64,000 bases of DNA from Halococcus saccharolyticus DSM 5350 (GTDB lineage Archaea > Halobacteriota > Halobacteria > Halobacteriales > Halococcaceae), in assembly GCF_000336915.1 (NCBI RefSeq), contig NZ_AOMD01000012.1:62001-126000 (forward strand), given 5' to 3'. A program made the position numbers and the translations under genes. The notes beneath the pieces were generated by a model. The model was not told where the DNA came from and ran no database searches. It saw only the letters and a list, made by a program, of their open reading frames with translations. Of the stretch, positions 43,522 through 53,150 are shown piece after piece; positions within the stretch are counted from its first letter, which is position 1, and every line of letters begins with the position of its first letter.

Positions 43522-46500
43522 ATGAACATCAAGACGCTCGTCCTAGACAACTTCAAGAGCTTCGGCCGGAAGACCCGAATCCCCTTCTACGAGGATTTCA
43601 CTACTGTCAGCGGTCCGAACGGCTCCGGCAAGTCGAACATCATCGACGCCGTGCTGTTCGCGCTCGGCCTCGCTCGCACCCGAGGCATCCGCGCACGAAA
43701 ACTCACTGACCTGATCTACAATCCTGCCCACGACGACGGCGGCGGGGTCGGTGGCACGCGAGAGGCGAGCGTCGCGGTCGTCCTCGACAACGAGGACGGC
43801 ACGCTCACTCGCGCCGAGGTCGAGAGCGCCGCCGGCACGGAGGACGTGGGGGACGTCGACGAGATCACCATCAAGCGGCGAGTCAAACAGACTGAAGACA
43901 ACTACTACTCCTACTACTACATCAACGGCCGATCGGTGAACCTCGCAGACATTCAGGATCTGCTCGCCCAGGCTGGCGTCACCCCGGAGGGGTACAACGT
44001 GGTGATGCAGGGCGACGTCACGGGGATCATCAATATGACGGCGGGCGAGCGCCGCGAGATCATCGACGAGATCGCGGGCGTCGCGGCGTTCGACGCGAAG
44101 AAGGAGGACGCCTTCGAGGAGCTCGAAGTGGTCGAGGGCCGGATCGAGGAGGCCGAACTCCGGATCGAGGAGAAAGAAGAGCGCCTCGAACAGTTGGAGG
44201 ACGAGCGCGAGACTGCACTCGAATACCAGGCCTTCCGTGACGAGAAAGAGGAGTACGAGAGCTACCGGAAGGCCGCCGAACTGGAGGAAAAACGCGAGGC
44301 GCTCGCCGACACTCGCGAGGAAATCGACGTGCGCGAAGACGAAATCGAAGAACTTCGGCGCGAACTCGACGAGCGCGAGGGTCGCGTCTCCAGACTCGAA
44401 AGCGATCTCGACGACCTCAACACCGAAATCGAACGGAAGGGCGAGGACGAGCAGCTCGCGATCAAGCGCGAGATCGAGGAGGTCAAAGGCGAGATCGGTC
44501 GGCTGGAGGACAAGATCGAAACTGCCGAGGAGCGCATCGAGGACGCAGAGAACGAGCGCCGCCAGGCGTTCGTGGAGATCGATCGCAAGCAAGAGACCGT
44601 CGACGAACTCGAAAGCGATATTCGGCAGGTCAAAGTCGAGAAGTCCTCGATCGCGACGGAGATCGAGGACCTCGAAGACGATCTCGCCGAGGTCGAAGCC
44701 GAAATCGAGGCGACCGATACTGCGTACGACGAGCTGAAGGCCGATCTCGCGGAGCAACGCGAGGCGCTCGAAGCAGAGAAGAGCGCAAAGAACGAGAAAC
44801 AGCGCGAGCAGGACCGACTGCTCGACGCGGCGCGGCGGCGGTCGAACGAGCAGTCCGAGACCGAAACCGAACTCGACGAGGCACGCGAGCGGATCCCCGA
44901 AATCGAGGCCGCGATCGGGGATCTGGAGGACGAGCGCGAGAAGGCCGCGACGAACGAGGAAAACATCGAGGACGTCGTTGCCGATCTCAAGACCGAGAAA
45001 CGCGAGCGAAACGAGGACTTAGACGAGGTCGAGGAGGAGCTGCGGGCCGCCCAACAGAAATACGCCGACCTCGAAGCCAAGACCGACGAGAGCGGGTCGT
45101 CGTACGGCCGAGCGGTGTCGACGGTTCTCAATGCCGATCTCGACGGGGTTCACGGGACGATCGCCCAGCTCGGTGGCGTCGACCCGGAGCACGCGACCGC
45201 GTGCGAGACCGCCGCCGGCGGACGCCTGGCCCACGTCGTGGTCGACGACGACGGCGTGGGCGAGCGCGCGATCGAGTACCTCAAATCGAGAAACGCGGGT
45301 CGGGCGACGTTCCTCCCGCTGACCGAGATGCAGCAGCGCTCGCTGCCACGGTTGCCGGACCGAGACGGCGTAGTGGACTTCGCCGCGAACCTCGTCGACT
45401 ACCCGAAGGAGTACGCGGGCGTGTTCTCGTACGTCCTCGGGAGCACGCTCGTGGTCGAGGAGATGGCGACCGCGCGGGAGCTGATGGGCGACTACCGGCT
45501 CGTCACGCTGGAGGGCGAACTCGTGGAGAAGAGCGGCGCGATGACCGGCGGCTCCAAGAGCGGGTCGCGGTACTCCTTCGGATCGAGCGAGGGCCGGCTG
45601 AAGCGGGTCGCGGATCGGGTGGCGGAGCTCGAAGAGGAGCGCCGCGAAGCCAAAGAGGCGGTGCGCGACGTCGAGGGACGACTGGACGACGCGCGCGAAC
45701 GGCGCTCGGCGGCCGCCGAGCAGGTGCGAGAGGTCGAGGCCGACATCGAGGCCAAAGAGCGCGAACGCGAGGAGGTCGAGGAGCGGATCGCCTCGCTCGA
45801 AAGCGAGATCAACGAGATCGAGAGCGCCCGCGAGGAGGTCGACGAGGAGATGGGCGAGCTCGAAAGCGCGATTGCCGACCATGACGATCGGATCGAGGAG
45901 ATCGAGAGCGAGATCGCCGAGCTGGAGGGCGAACTCGCGGATTCGGATGTCCCGGAACTCACCGAAAAAGCCGACGCGATCGAGGGTGAGATCGACGACC
46001 GCGAGGATCGGATGGACGATCTCGACGGCCGGCTGAACGAGCTCCAGCTCGAGAAGGAGTACGCCGAGGACTCGATCGACGATCTCCACACGACTCTCGA
46101 AACCGCACAGAATCGGAAGGCCGAGAACGAGGAGCGGATCGAGGAGCTCGAAGCCGAGATCGAGGAGTGCGAGGCCACTCTCGACGAGAAGGAGGCCGCG
46201 GTCGCCGAGCTAGAAGACGAGCTCGCCGAGCTGAAAGAAGATCGTGCCGAGTTGAAGGAGGAACTCCAGGACGCACGGGCGGCCCGCGACGAACAGAAGG
46301 AGATGGTGGATGAGGCCGAGGACGCCCTCGAAGACCGGCGCGAGACCGCCGAGCGCCTCGACTGGGAGATCGACGAACTCGCTGCGGCGGTCGGCGAGTA
46401 CGACGCCGACGAGATTCCCGACCACGACGAGGTCGAGCGCGAGATTTCACGGATCGAGGGCGCAATGGAGGAGTTGGAGCCGGTCAACATGCTCGCGATC

Positions 46501-47088
46501 GACGAGTACGACGCGGTCGAGGACGACCTCGCGGATCTCACCGACAAGAAGGCAACCCTGACCGACGAGCGCGACGGGATCGAGGAGCGGATCGAGTCCT
46601 ACGAGGCCCAGAAGAAGAGTACCTTCATGGAGTCATACGAGGCAATCAACGACCAGTTCGAGTCGATCTTCGAGCGGCTCTCCGCCGGATCCGGGACCCT
46701 TCACCTCGAGGATCCGGAGGATCCCTTCGAGGGCGGGCTGACGATGAAGGCCCAGCCGGGCGACAAACCGATCCAGCGCCTCGACGCGATGAGCGGTGGC
46801 GAGAAATCGCTGACCGCGCTCGCATTCATCTTCGCGATCCAGCGTCACAACCCTGCCCCGTTCTACGCGCTCGACGAGGTCGACGCCTTCCTCGACGCGG
46901 CCAACGCCGAACGCGTCGGGGAGTTAGTGGACGAACTCGCCGCTGACGCCCAGTTCATCGTGGTCTCGCATCGCTCGGCGATGCTCGAACGCTCCGAGCG
47001 CGCGATCGGCGTCACGATGCAGGGTGACAACATTTCGGCGGTGACTGGGATCGAACTCGGTGCACAGGAGGTCCCGGCGGATGACTGA
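43522..47088 (+). CDS. smc: Chromosome segregation protein SMC
   Basis: 1188 aa, the normal SMC length. N-terminal head with Walker A GPNGSGKSNIIDAVLF near residue 32. Then come a long antiparallel coiled coil (about 170-500), a hinge (about 520-660, GTIAQLGGVDPEHATACETA and a Gly-rich GAMTGGSKSGSRYSFG), and a returning coiled coil. The C-terminal head has signature MSGGEKSLTALAFIFAIQ and Walker B PFYALDEVDAFLD. Forms a ring-shaped condensin with ScpA. The stop overlaps the scpA start by eight bases, so the two are translated together. Confidence 0.96.
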   Translation: MNIKTLVLDNFKSFGRKTRIPFYEDFTTVSGPNGSGKSNIIDAVLFALGLARTRGIRARKLTDLIYNPAHDDGGGVGGTREASVAVVLDNEDGTLTRAEVESAAGTEDVGDVDEITIKRRVKQTEDNYYSYYYINGRSVNLADIQDLLAQAGVTPEGYNVVMQGDVTGIINMTAGERREIIDEIAGVAAFDAKKEDAFEELEVVEGRIEEAELRIEEKEERLEQLEDERETALEYQAFRDEKEEYESYRKAAELEEKREALADTREEIDVREDEIEELRRELDEREGRVSRLESDLDDLNTEIERKGEDEQLAIKREIEEVKGEIGRLEDKIETAEERIEDAENERRQAFVEIDRKQETVDELESDIRQVKVEKSSIATEIEDLEDDLAEVEAEIEATDTAYDELKADLAEQREALEAEKSAKNEKQREQDRLLDAARRRSNEQSETETELDEARERIPEIEAAIGDLEDEREKAATNEENIEDVVADLKTEKRERNEDLDEVEEELRAAQQKYADLEAKTDESGSSYGRAVSTVLNADLDGVHGTIAQLGGVDPEHATACETAAGGRLAHVVVDDDGVGERAIEYLKSRNAGRATFLPLTEMQQRSLPRLPDRDGVVDFAANLVDYPKEYAGVFSYVLGSTLVVEEMATARELMGDYRLVTLEGELVEKSGAMTGGSKSGSRYSFGSSEGRLKRVADRVAELEEERREAKEAVRDVEGRLDDARERRSAAAEQVREVEADIEAKEREREEVEERIASLESEINEIESAREEVDEEMGELESAIADHDDRIEEIESEIAELEGELADSDVPELTEKADAIEGEIDDREDRMDDLDGRLNELQLEKEYAEDSIDDLHTTLETAQNRKAENEERIEELEAEIEECEATLDEKEAAVAELEDELAELKEDRAELKEELQDARAARDEQKEMVDEAEDALEDRRETAERLDWEIDELAAAVGEYDADEIPDHDEVEREISRIEGAMEELEPVNMLAIDEYDAVEDDLADLTDKKATLTDERDGIEERIESYEAQKKSTFMESYEAINDQFESIFERLSAGSGTLHLEDPEDPFEGGLTMKAQPGDKPIQRLDAMSGGEKSLTALAFIFAIQRHNPAPFYALDEVDAFLDAANAERVGELVDELAADAQFIVVSHRSAMLERSERAIGVTMQGDNISAVTGIELGAQEVPADD

Positions 47089-47968
47089 TCCGGCCGATCC
47101 TGAGACTCCACCCGAGATGGCGGAAGCGGCCACTACTGGTGACGAGATTGACGGCGGCGCGGACGAACCTGACGAGGAAGTCGAACCGGTCGAGCTGCTC
47201 GTCAGACTGGCCGAGGAGGGCGAGATCGAGCCGTGGGACATCGACGTGGTCGAGGTCACCGACGCCTTCCTCTCGCGGCTCGACGCTGCCGACCTCCGGA
47301 CCTCCGGTCGAGCGCTGTTTTACGCGAGCGTGCTCCTTCGAATGAAAAGCGATGCGCTGCTCGAACCCGACGAGCCGGAGCCCGAACCCGCGCCCGAGCC
47401 GTGGGAGGACGCGTGGGACCCCGAAGACGGGGCGGACGGGGGCGAGTTCGGTCCTGATCCGGTGGCCGCGCTCGAAGACGAGATGGACCGCCGCCTCGAC
47501 CGGAAGCAGGCCCGTGGGACCCCAGAAACGCTCGACGAACTCGTGCGGGAGCTCCGCGAAGCCGAACGCGACTCGTGGTGGAAGGAGTCCCGAACCTACG
47601 ACACCGACGGCTCGCCGAAGGGCTTTCAACGAGGTACTCAGACCCTCGAATACCGGTCGGGTGACGATCTCCGGGTCGACGACGAGCCGACCGAGGCCGA
47701 GGTCACCGCCACGGCCCACACCGAAGACATCGAGACCATCATCGCGGACGTCCAGCGCGTCCTCCGCAAGCAGTACGACGCCGGGCGCGAGGAGGTGCTC
47801 TACGCCGAAATCGAGGAAGCGGGTGGGTCGCGCGTCGAAACCTTCCTCGCCATCTTGTTTCTCTCACATCGGGGGCACGTCCGACTCGAACAGGACGAAC
47901 TGTTCGGCGACCTCTGGATCCAGAACCCGGCAGCTGACGTCGGCTCGACCGAAGCGATCGCGGACTGA
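47081..47968 (+). CDS. scpA: Segregation and condensation protein ScpA (kleisin)
   Basis: 295 aa from the ATG at 47081, overlapping the smc stop. ScpA bridges the two SMC heads. N-terminal SMC-neck-binding part: VELLVRLAEEGEIEPWDIDVVEVTDAFL (about 36-63), then SGRALFYASVLLRMKSDALL. A long acidic Pro/Glu linker (about 98-140) follows, and the C-terminal winged-helix part includes VETFLAILFLSHRGHVRLEQ and FGDLWI. No scpB gene follows, which is usual for haloarchaea. Confidence 0.93.
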   Translation: MTDPADPETPPEMAEAATTGDEIDGGADEPDEEVEPVELLVRLAEEGEIEPWDIDVVEVTDAFLSRLDAADLRTSGRALFYASVLLRMKSDALLEPDEPEPEPAPEPWEDAWDPEDGADGGEFGPDPVAALEDEMDRRLDRKQARGTPETLDELVRELREAERDSWWKESRTYDTDGSPKGFQRGTQTLEYRSGDDLRVDDEPTEAEVTATAHTEDIETIIADVQRVLRKQYDAGREEVLYAEIEEAGGSRVETFLAILFLSHRGHVRLEQDELFGDLWIQNPAADVGSTEAIAD

Positions 47969-48090
47969 TCGGCTCGACTTTCCAGCGTCGTAGGGCTGAT
48001 CCCGACTGATCGGATACAGGGACGTTTGAGAACACCCGAACCGAACAGCACGATGTCAACCAACGAAAGAGCCATATCTTCACACGATAT

Positions 48091-48213
48091 ATGATAACGT
48101 CGGACATGACGCCAGAACGAGTTCGGGAGCGCCTGGCCGAAACTGAAGACAGGATCGACCTCGACCAGTTCGTTGCGGCGCTCGAATACGTCCGCGACGA
48201 CGGCCGGACGTGA
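48091..48213 (+). CDS. Tiny acidic ORF downstream of scpA
   Basis: 35 aa from ATG 48106, or 40 aa from the in-frame ATG 48091. The peptide TPERVRERLAETEDRIDL-then-DQFVAALEYVRDDG looks like one or two amphipathic helices with normal haloarchaeal acidity, and third codon positions are mostly G or C. TATA-like CATATCTT (48073-48080) lies 26-33 bases before 48106, which favours the shorter form. No family recognised. Confidence 0.45.
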   Translation: MITSDMTPERVRERLAETEDRIDLDQFVAALEYVRDDGRT

Positions 48214-48270
48214 ATCGACACGAGGGTTCACACCGATCGGTCTGCATCGGTCGATCGGGATAGCGTCGGC

Positions 48271-49122
48271 TCAGTCGAAATACTCGCCCGCGAGCAGGTC
48301 GACCTGCTCTTTCGTTTCGTCGGGGATCGCCTCGCCTGGGGTGTTGATCGTTCCCTCCAGGGCGTGCTCACAGGAGCACTCGCGTTCGTCGGGCAGCGTT
48401 CGGATCGCGTGTTCGACGGTCGCGTTGATCGCTTCCTCGTTCGCGGCGGCGTTTTCGAGAACGTCGCCGAGGCGGTCGTCGATCGCACCCTTCCAGACGC
48501 CCCAGTCGGTGATTCCGGTGATCGTCGCGTAGCACAGTTCGGCCTCGCGGGCGAGTTTCGCTTCCGGTACCGCAGTCATGCCGGCGAGATCCCAACCCTG
48601 CTCACGGAACCACTCTGACTCGGCCTTCGTCGAGTACTGTGGCCCTTCGATACACACGTAGGTGCCGCCCTCGTGCGCGCCGTCGTCGGTGGCCACGTCC
48701 GCTGATGTGACGAGATGGGTAGTCATATGGGGGCAGTACGGCTCGGCGAACTCCATGTGGACCACCATCCCGTCGCCGAAGAAGGTGTACGGCCGGTGGC
48801 GGGTGCGGTCGAACAACTGATCGGGCACCACGAGGGTTTGCGGCAGGAGGTCATCGCGGAGGCTTCCGACGGCGTTGGTCGCGAGTACGCGCTTAACGCC
48901 GAGCTGTTTCAGTGCGTGGATGTTCGCTCGATACGGCGCGTCGGTCGGCGAGAACTGGTGATTATGGCCGTGTCTGGGGAGGAAGGCGACTTCGGTACCG
49001 TCGAGTTCGCCGACCGTGATCGGCGCACTTGGCTCGCCGAAGGGTGTCTCGACCGCTTCCTCGTGGACGTCGTCCAGATCGAACGCTTCGTAGATCCCGC
49101 TGCCGCCGATGATGCCGATCAT
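48271..49122 (-). CDS. mtnP: S-methyl-5'-thioadenosine phosphorylase
   Basis: 283 aa. Phosphorolysis of methylthioadenosine to adenine and methylthioribose-1-phosphate in methionine salvage. PNP/MTAP family II motifs: GIIGGSGIYEAF at the start, FLPRHGHNHQFSPTDAPYRAN, LATNAVGSLRDDL, TYVCIEGPQYSTKAES and MTAVPEAKLAREAELCYA. The C-terminal Cys-rich ECSCEH is notable. TATA-like GTTTTAG (minus strand, 49146-49152). Substrate preference between methylthioadenosine and inosine/guanosine is inferred from annotation habit in the family. Confidence 0.9.
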   Translation of the reverse strand: MIGIIGGSGIYEAFDLDDVHEEAVETPFGEPSAPITVGELDGTEVAFLPRHGHNHQFSPTDAPYRANIHALKQLGVKRVLATNAVGSLRDDLLPQTLVVPDQLFDRTRHRPYTFFGDGMVVHMEFAEPYCPHMTTHLVTSADVATDDGAHEGGTYVCIEGPQYSTKAESEWFREQGWDLAGMTAVPEAKLAREAELCYATITGITDWGVWKGAIDDRLGDVLENAAANEEAINATVEHAIRTLPDERECSCEHALEGTINTPGEAIPDETKEQVDLLAGEYFD

Positions 49123-49276
49123 ACTCGCTTGCTCGCGTGTGCGCGGCTAAAACACTACGGGAAAAACGCCATGACTGCTCCGAGCCTGGATCGACCGTGG
49201 CCTGTACCGACGCTGGGACGCGATCCGGGCCGAGTGGGTTGGCGACACCGACTGCACTGGGGTTACAGACAGCACC

Positions 49277-50011
49277 GTGAACGCCGACACTGATCCGCTG
49301 ACGCTGGCTGCGGACCTGCTCCGAGCGGTACGCTACGGCGAGCTGACCAGGCACTACGAGCGTACGCTCCGTGACCTCTCGCCCGCAACGCTCCAGGACG
49401 CGCTCGCCACCGACGACCGACGGCTCGCCTTCTGGCTCAACATCTACAACGCCCACGTCCAACTCCTACTCGACGCCGCACCCGAGCAGTATCAGGACCG
49501 CCGGCGCTTTTTCGGTGCGAAGGTCGTTGCGGTCGCGGATCACGATCTGAGCCTCGACGACATCGAACACGGCTTCCTTCGTCGCTCACAGCACTCGTTG
49601 GGTCTCGGCTACCTCCCACGGCGAGCCGACGCATTCGAGCGCGTCCATCGTCTCGACAATCGCGACCCGCGGATCCACTTCGCGCTCAACTGCGGGGCCG
49701 AGAGCTGCCCTCCGATCCTCGCGTACGACCACGAGACCATCGACGACCAGCTCGATACCGCGACGGCGGGCTTTCTGGACACGGAAGCTACGTACGATTC
49801 CGACCACGACGTGGCTCGCGTGCCGCGACACATGCTGTGGTATCACGGCGATTTCGGGGGCCGGCGCGGAATCCGTTCGCTGCTCCGCGAACACGAGGTG
49901 ATCCCTAACGACGCGACGCCCGCGATCCGCTATCGCTCCTACGACTGGTCGCTTGCTCTCGGGCGGTTCGGGTCGCGGGAAGCGGACGGCTCAGACACAC
50001 CACGCGAGTAG
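49277..50011 (+). CDS. DUF547 family protein
   Basis: 244 aa from a GTG at 49277; no ATG in a better position was seen and no TATA box is at the ideal distance. DUF547 signatures: RLAFWLNIYNAHVQLLL (47-63), SLDDIEHGFLR, and DPRIHFALNCGAESCPPI with the conserved Asn-Cys-Gly and second Cys. Members have a cysteine-protease-like (transglutaminase-related) fold; activity unproven. The 3' end overlaps the tail of the convergent UbiA-family gene by 21 bases. Confidence 0.82.
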   Translation: MNADTDPLTLAADLLRAVRYGELTRHYERTLRDLSPATLQDALATDDRRLAFWLNIYNAHVQLLLDAAPEQYQDRRRFFGAKVVAVADHDLSLDDIEHGFLRRSQHSLGLGYLPRRADAFERVHRLDNRDPRIHFALNCGAESCPPILAYDHETIDDQLDTATAGFLDTEATYDSDHDVARVPRHMLWYHGDFGGRRGIRSLLREHEVIPNDATPAIRYRSYDWSLALGRFGSREADGSDTPRE

Positions 50012-50911
50012 CTGGACGACGACGAGCGCCACCATCGCGGCGACGCTCGGGAACGGCACTTGGCGCTCGGTGTAGCCCACTGCTCCCCACACCGACACCG
50101 GCAGGACGACTAAGCTCGCCGCCGCGACCACAGCAGGAAGCGCACCGCCCGCCAGCACGGGAAGGGATCCGAACGCGAGGCCGACTGACCCGACGTACAA
50201 CAGTTTGAGCCGTCGCGGCGACCACCGTGTCACGAGCGTTCGCTTCCCGACGGCGGCGTCGGCCCGGCGGTCGGGCCACTGGGTCGCCAGGAGGTTGGCG
50301 AACACGAGTAGGAAGAAGGGAACACAGGCGAGCAACGTTCGCCAAACCGGGCCGTCGAGGACGGCCGCGCCGTACGCCGGGAGGACGAGGCCGCCAAGCA
50401 CGGCGTTGTCGAGTTCGCCCCAGCCCCGCCACGCGAGCCGCAGCGGGCCGACCGAGTACTGCCAGCCGAACGCGGCGATGACCGCGATCAGCGCGAGCGC
50501 AGGCTGGGAGAGGACGTCAAGGACGAGCCCGACGAGCACGACGATCGTCCCGACGGCGAGCGCGACGATCCCGGCGCGGAGCGCGAGGCTTCGGGGAAGC
50601 CCCGTCTTCACGAGCGCGCCGCTCCCGCCCGAAAACGGTGTACGATCGGTCAGCGCGTCGGTCTCGTGATCGGCGTACTCGTTGGCGTAGTGGACGCTCG
50701 CGGCAACAGCGAGCAGTGCCGTGGCTCCGAACGCAAGCCTTGCAATGTCGAGGGCTGCCCCGCTCGACAGCGCGATCTTCGCGCCGAGCGTGTAGACGAC
50801 GAGCACCAGAAGGAGCTGTGCGGGACGGCTCATTTTCCACAGCCCCCAGAGCTGTACCCGGAACTCCGAAAACGCGGTGTTCTCGTCGGTCGTCACCGTG
50901 GCCTCCGTCAT
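49991..50911 (-). CDS. UbiA family prenyltransferase
   Basis: 306 aa from the ATG at 50911 (an open frame continues to 51199 as a shadow of the next gene). About eight to nine membrane helices. First Asp-rich motif NEYADHETD (77-85) binds the prenyl diphosphate through Mg2+; the second is ATQWPDRRADAAVGKRT near 205-225. Related to MenA and other aromatic or lipid prenyltransferases. The acceptor (quinone ring, haem, glycerol lipid) cannot be read from the sequence. No menaquinone gene lies nearby. Confidence 0.87.
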   Translation of the reverse strand: MTEATVTTDENTAFSEFRVQLWGLWKMSRPAQLLLVLVVYTLGAKIALSSGAALDIARLAFGATALLAVAASVHYANEYADHETDALTDRTPFSGGSGALVKTGLPRSLALRAGIVALAVGTIVVLVGLVLDVLSQPALALIAVIAAFGWQYSVGPLRLAWRGWGELDNAVLGGLVLPAYGAAVLDGPVWRTLLACVPFFLLVFANLLATQWPDRRADAAVGKRTLVTRWSPRRLKLLYVGSVGLAFGSLPVLAGGALPAVVAAASLVVLPVSVWGAVGYTERQVPFPSVAAMVALVVVQLLAWCV

Positions 50912-50946
50912 CGTGGATCGAGAACTCTCGATTTCGCCGCGAGTTG

Positions 50947-51642
50947 TCAGTCGACCAGCCGCCACTCGTCGGTGTCGGTTGGTTCGATCACGCTCCGCCG
51001 GTGCATCTCCGCCAGCACTTCGCCCATCCGATTCGGTTGGGCGACCTCCATCCCGATCCGATCGAGATCGTGGTGGTCGGCGAGGAGGTCGCGGATCGCC
51101 TCGGTCGAGACCGTCTCGCGGTCGGCCCGCTCCATGACGCCGCTCACGAGATCGATCATGTCCTCGATGAAGTTCCACGGGTAGACGATCCACGCCCACT
51201 CGTCGAGACGCTCGCCGACGTAGTCGGGTTCGAACTCGCTCGTGCCGAGGAGCTGAAGGGTTGCAGTGCGCACATCTCCGGGATCGCGGTCGAGGACGTA
51301 CTCGTGGGCGTGTTCGATCGACCCGCCGGTGTCGGCGATGTCGTCGATGATGAGCACGTCCTTGCCCTCGACCGATCCCTCCGGCATCGGGTATCTGATC
51401 TCGGGCTCGCCACTTTTGGCGGCGGTGCCGACGTAGTGTTCCATCTTCAGACTGGTGAGGTCGTCGAGCCCGAGGAAATCACACAGACAGCGGCCTGCGA
51501 ACCAGCCTCCACGGGCAAGCGCGACGACCACCTCCGGTTCGAACCCCGAGCGCTTGATCTGGTCGGCGACCGCCCGGCACCGACCGTAGATGTACTCCCA
51601 GTTGGTGACGGTGCAGGTGAACTCGTCCGGCAGTTCGGACAT
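50947..51642 (-). CDS. Phosphoribosyltransferase (purine type)
   Basis: 231 aa from the ATG at 51642. PRPP-binding loop VLIIDDIADTGGSIEHA near 95-111 and an upstream VVALARGGWFAGRCLCDFLG. The core resembles archaeal xanthine/guanine-type PRTs. After about residue 150 there is an extra C-terminal domain (RADRETVSTEAIRDLLADHH) that looks helical and perhaps regulatory. Base specificity is not visible. It lies 35 bases upstream of the UbiA gene on the same strand and may be co-transcribed with it. Confidence 0.85.
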   Translation of the reverse strand: MSELPDEFTCTVTNWEYIYGRCRAVADQIKRSGFEPEVVVALARGGWFAGRCLCDFLGLDDLTSLKMEHYVGTAAKSGEPEIRYPMPEGSVEGKDVLIIDDIADTGGSIEHAHEYVLDRDPGDVRTATLQLLGTSEFEPDYVGERLDEWAWIVYPWNFIEDMIDLVSGVMERADRETVSTEAIRDLLADHHDLDRIGMEVAQPNRMGEVLAEMHRRSVIEPTDTDEWRLVD

Positions 51643-51785
51643 AGTGGTACTCCGGCGTGGTTCCGTGGCCGGACCGGTTAACCCTGTCCGTCGAACGGCC
51701 GCCGATAGTTGCCGTCGACCGAGCATATAAGCGACCTGCGAATGAGCGCAGGTGTTTCATACTGGCTCGGACGAACCCCGGTGTT

Positions 51786-52136
51786 ATGCTCGATACCGAC
51801 GACATCTTCGACGTTCTCGCCGCCCGTCGTCGACGATACGTGCTCTACACCCTGCTCGAGGTCGAGGGCGGACTCGGGCTCCGTGACCTCGCCGGGGTGA
51901 TCGCGGCCGCCGAGACGGGGCGGCCGATCGCATCGGTGGCCGGTGCGTGTCGCGAAGTCGTTACTGATCTCGCTCGTACGCACCTGCCGGCACTCGACCG
52001 GGAAGGACTCGTCGAGTACGACACGAAGCGGGAGTACGCCAGTCTCGCCGACGGTCACGAGCGAGCGATGTCGTATCTCGATCTCGCCAGCCGATACGAG
52101 CGCCCGCCGACCGTCGCCAGCCCGGACGGCGCATAG
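51786..52136 (+). CDS. Winged-helix protein, DUF7344-like
   Basis: 116 aa from the ATG at 51786; TATA-like TTTCATAC (51753-51760) is 26-33 bases upstream and decides the start. The region DDIFDVLAARRRRYVLYTLLE, then LRDLAGVIAAAE and LPALDREGLVEYD, gives the haloarchaeal DUF7344 winged-helix pattern. A DNA-binding regulator is likely; its targets are unknown. Divergent from the phosphoribosyltransferase gene. Confidence 0.78.
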   Translation: MLDTDDIFDVLAARRRRYVLYTLLEVEGGLGLRDLAGVIAAAETGRPIASVAGACREVVTDLARTHLPALDREGLVEYDTKREYASLADGHERAMSYLDLASRYERPPTVASPDGA

Positions 52137-52195
52137 GTCGCCAACGTGGAACGGCCAGCCGGAGGATTGAGGACACCCGACGGCGACCCGTCGGT

Positions 52196-53098
52196 ATGCG
52201 CACCGTCCGAACGCTTCTAGTCGACGCTTTCACCGACGAGCCGCTCGCGGGCAACACCGCCGGCGTGGTGCCAGAGGCGGACGACCTCTCTGCCGCCCAG
52301 ATGCAGGCGATCGCACGCGAACTCGGCGCGAGCGAGACCGCCTTTTTCCGCTCGGCCGACGACGCCGATCGCCGGGTCCGCTATTTCACCCCGACGACCG
52401 AGGTCGATCTCTGCGGCCACGCCACGATCGCGAGCCACGCGCTGCTCCGCGAGGACGGCACGATCGATGACGGTGCGCACACGCTCACCACCAACGTCGG
52501 TGTGCTCGACATCGAGATCGACGGCGAACAGGTCTGGATGACCCAGAACGATCCCGCAATCGACACTGTGGATCTCGATATCGAGCGGGTGGCCGCCGCA
52601 CTCGGCGTCGAGACGGCAGCGATCGCGGATGTCGATCTGCCGCTCGCGAGGGGGTCGACGGGACTCCCGTTCCTGATCGTGCCAATCACCTTCCTCTCGG
52701 CGCTCGGCGAGTGCGAACCGGACTTGGCAGCGATCGAAACGCTCTGCGAGTCGGCCGACGCGACCGGGCTGTACGCCGTCACGTTCGATACGCTCACCAC
52801 CGATGCGACCGCCCACGGGCGGATGTTCGCGCCAGCAGCGGGCGTCCCCGAGGACCCGGTCACGGGCACCGCGAGCGGGGCGGTCGGGGCGTATCTTCGG
52901 CACTTCGAGGCTGTCGAGACGAGCGAAATGATCTTCGAGCAGGGCCATTTCGTGGATCGTCCGGGCCGTGTCGATGTCCACATCGACGCCGATGCACCGT
53001 CTGGCGAGCAAGTGCGGGTCGGGGGTCGTGCGTCGATCGCACTCGATGGCGAGCTGGCGGTCCCCGAGATCGACGAAGTCGGCGTGATCGAAGCATAA
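52196..53098 (+). CDS. PhzF family isomerase/epimerase
   Basis: 300 aa, diaminopimelate-epimerase fold in two halves. Motifs: LVDAFTDEPLAGNTAGVV (8-25), catalytic Glu47 in GASETAFF, DLCGHATIASHALL near 80 and EDPVTGTASGAVGAYL near 220. In PhzF the equivalent glutamate isomerises dihydro-hydroxyanthranilate; most archaeal members have unknown substrates and no phenazine genes. None occur here. Starts 59 bases after the wHTH gene. Confidence 0.88.
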   Translation: MRTVRTLLVDAFTDEPLAGNTAGVVPEADDLSAAQMQAIARELGASETAFFRSADDADRRVRYFTPTTEVDLCGHATIASHALLREDGTIDDGAHTLTTNVGVLDIEIDGEQVWMTQNDPAIDTVDLDIERVAAALGVETAAIADVDLPLARGSTGLPFLIVPITFLSALGECEPDLAAIETLCESADATGLYAVTFDTLTTDATAHGRMFAPAAGVPEDPVTGTASGAVGAYLRHFEAVETSEMIFEQGHFVDRPGRVDVHIDADAPSGEQVRVGGRASIALDGELAVPEIDEVGVIEA

Positions 53099-53150
53099 AT
53101 CACGACGATCTTGGCCGAAGGTTCATATCATTCGGGAGATAACATCGTTC

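Noticed and set aside
52196-53098. A phenazine biosynthesis cluster around the PhzF-like gene
   Set aside because: No other phz gene is present; PhzF-like proteins are widespread with other roles.
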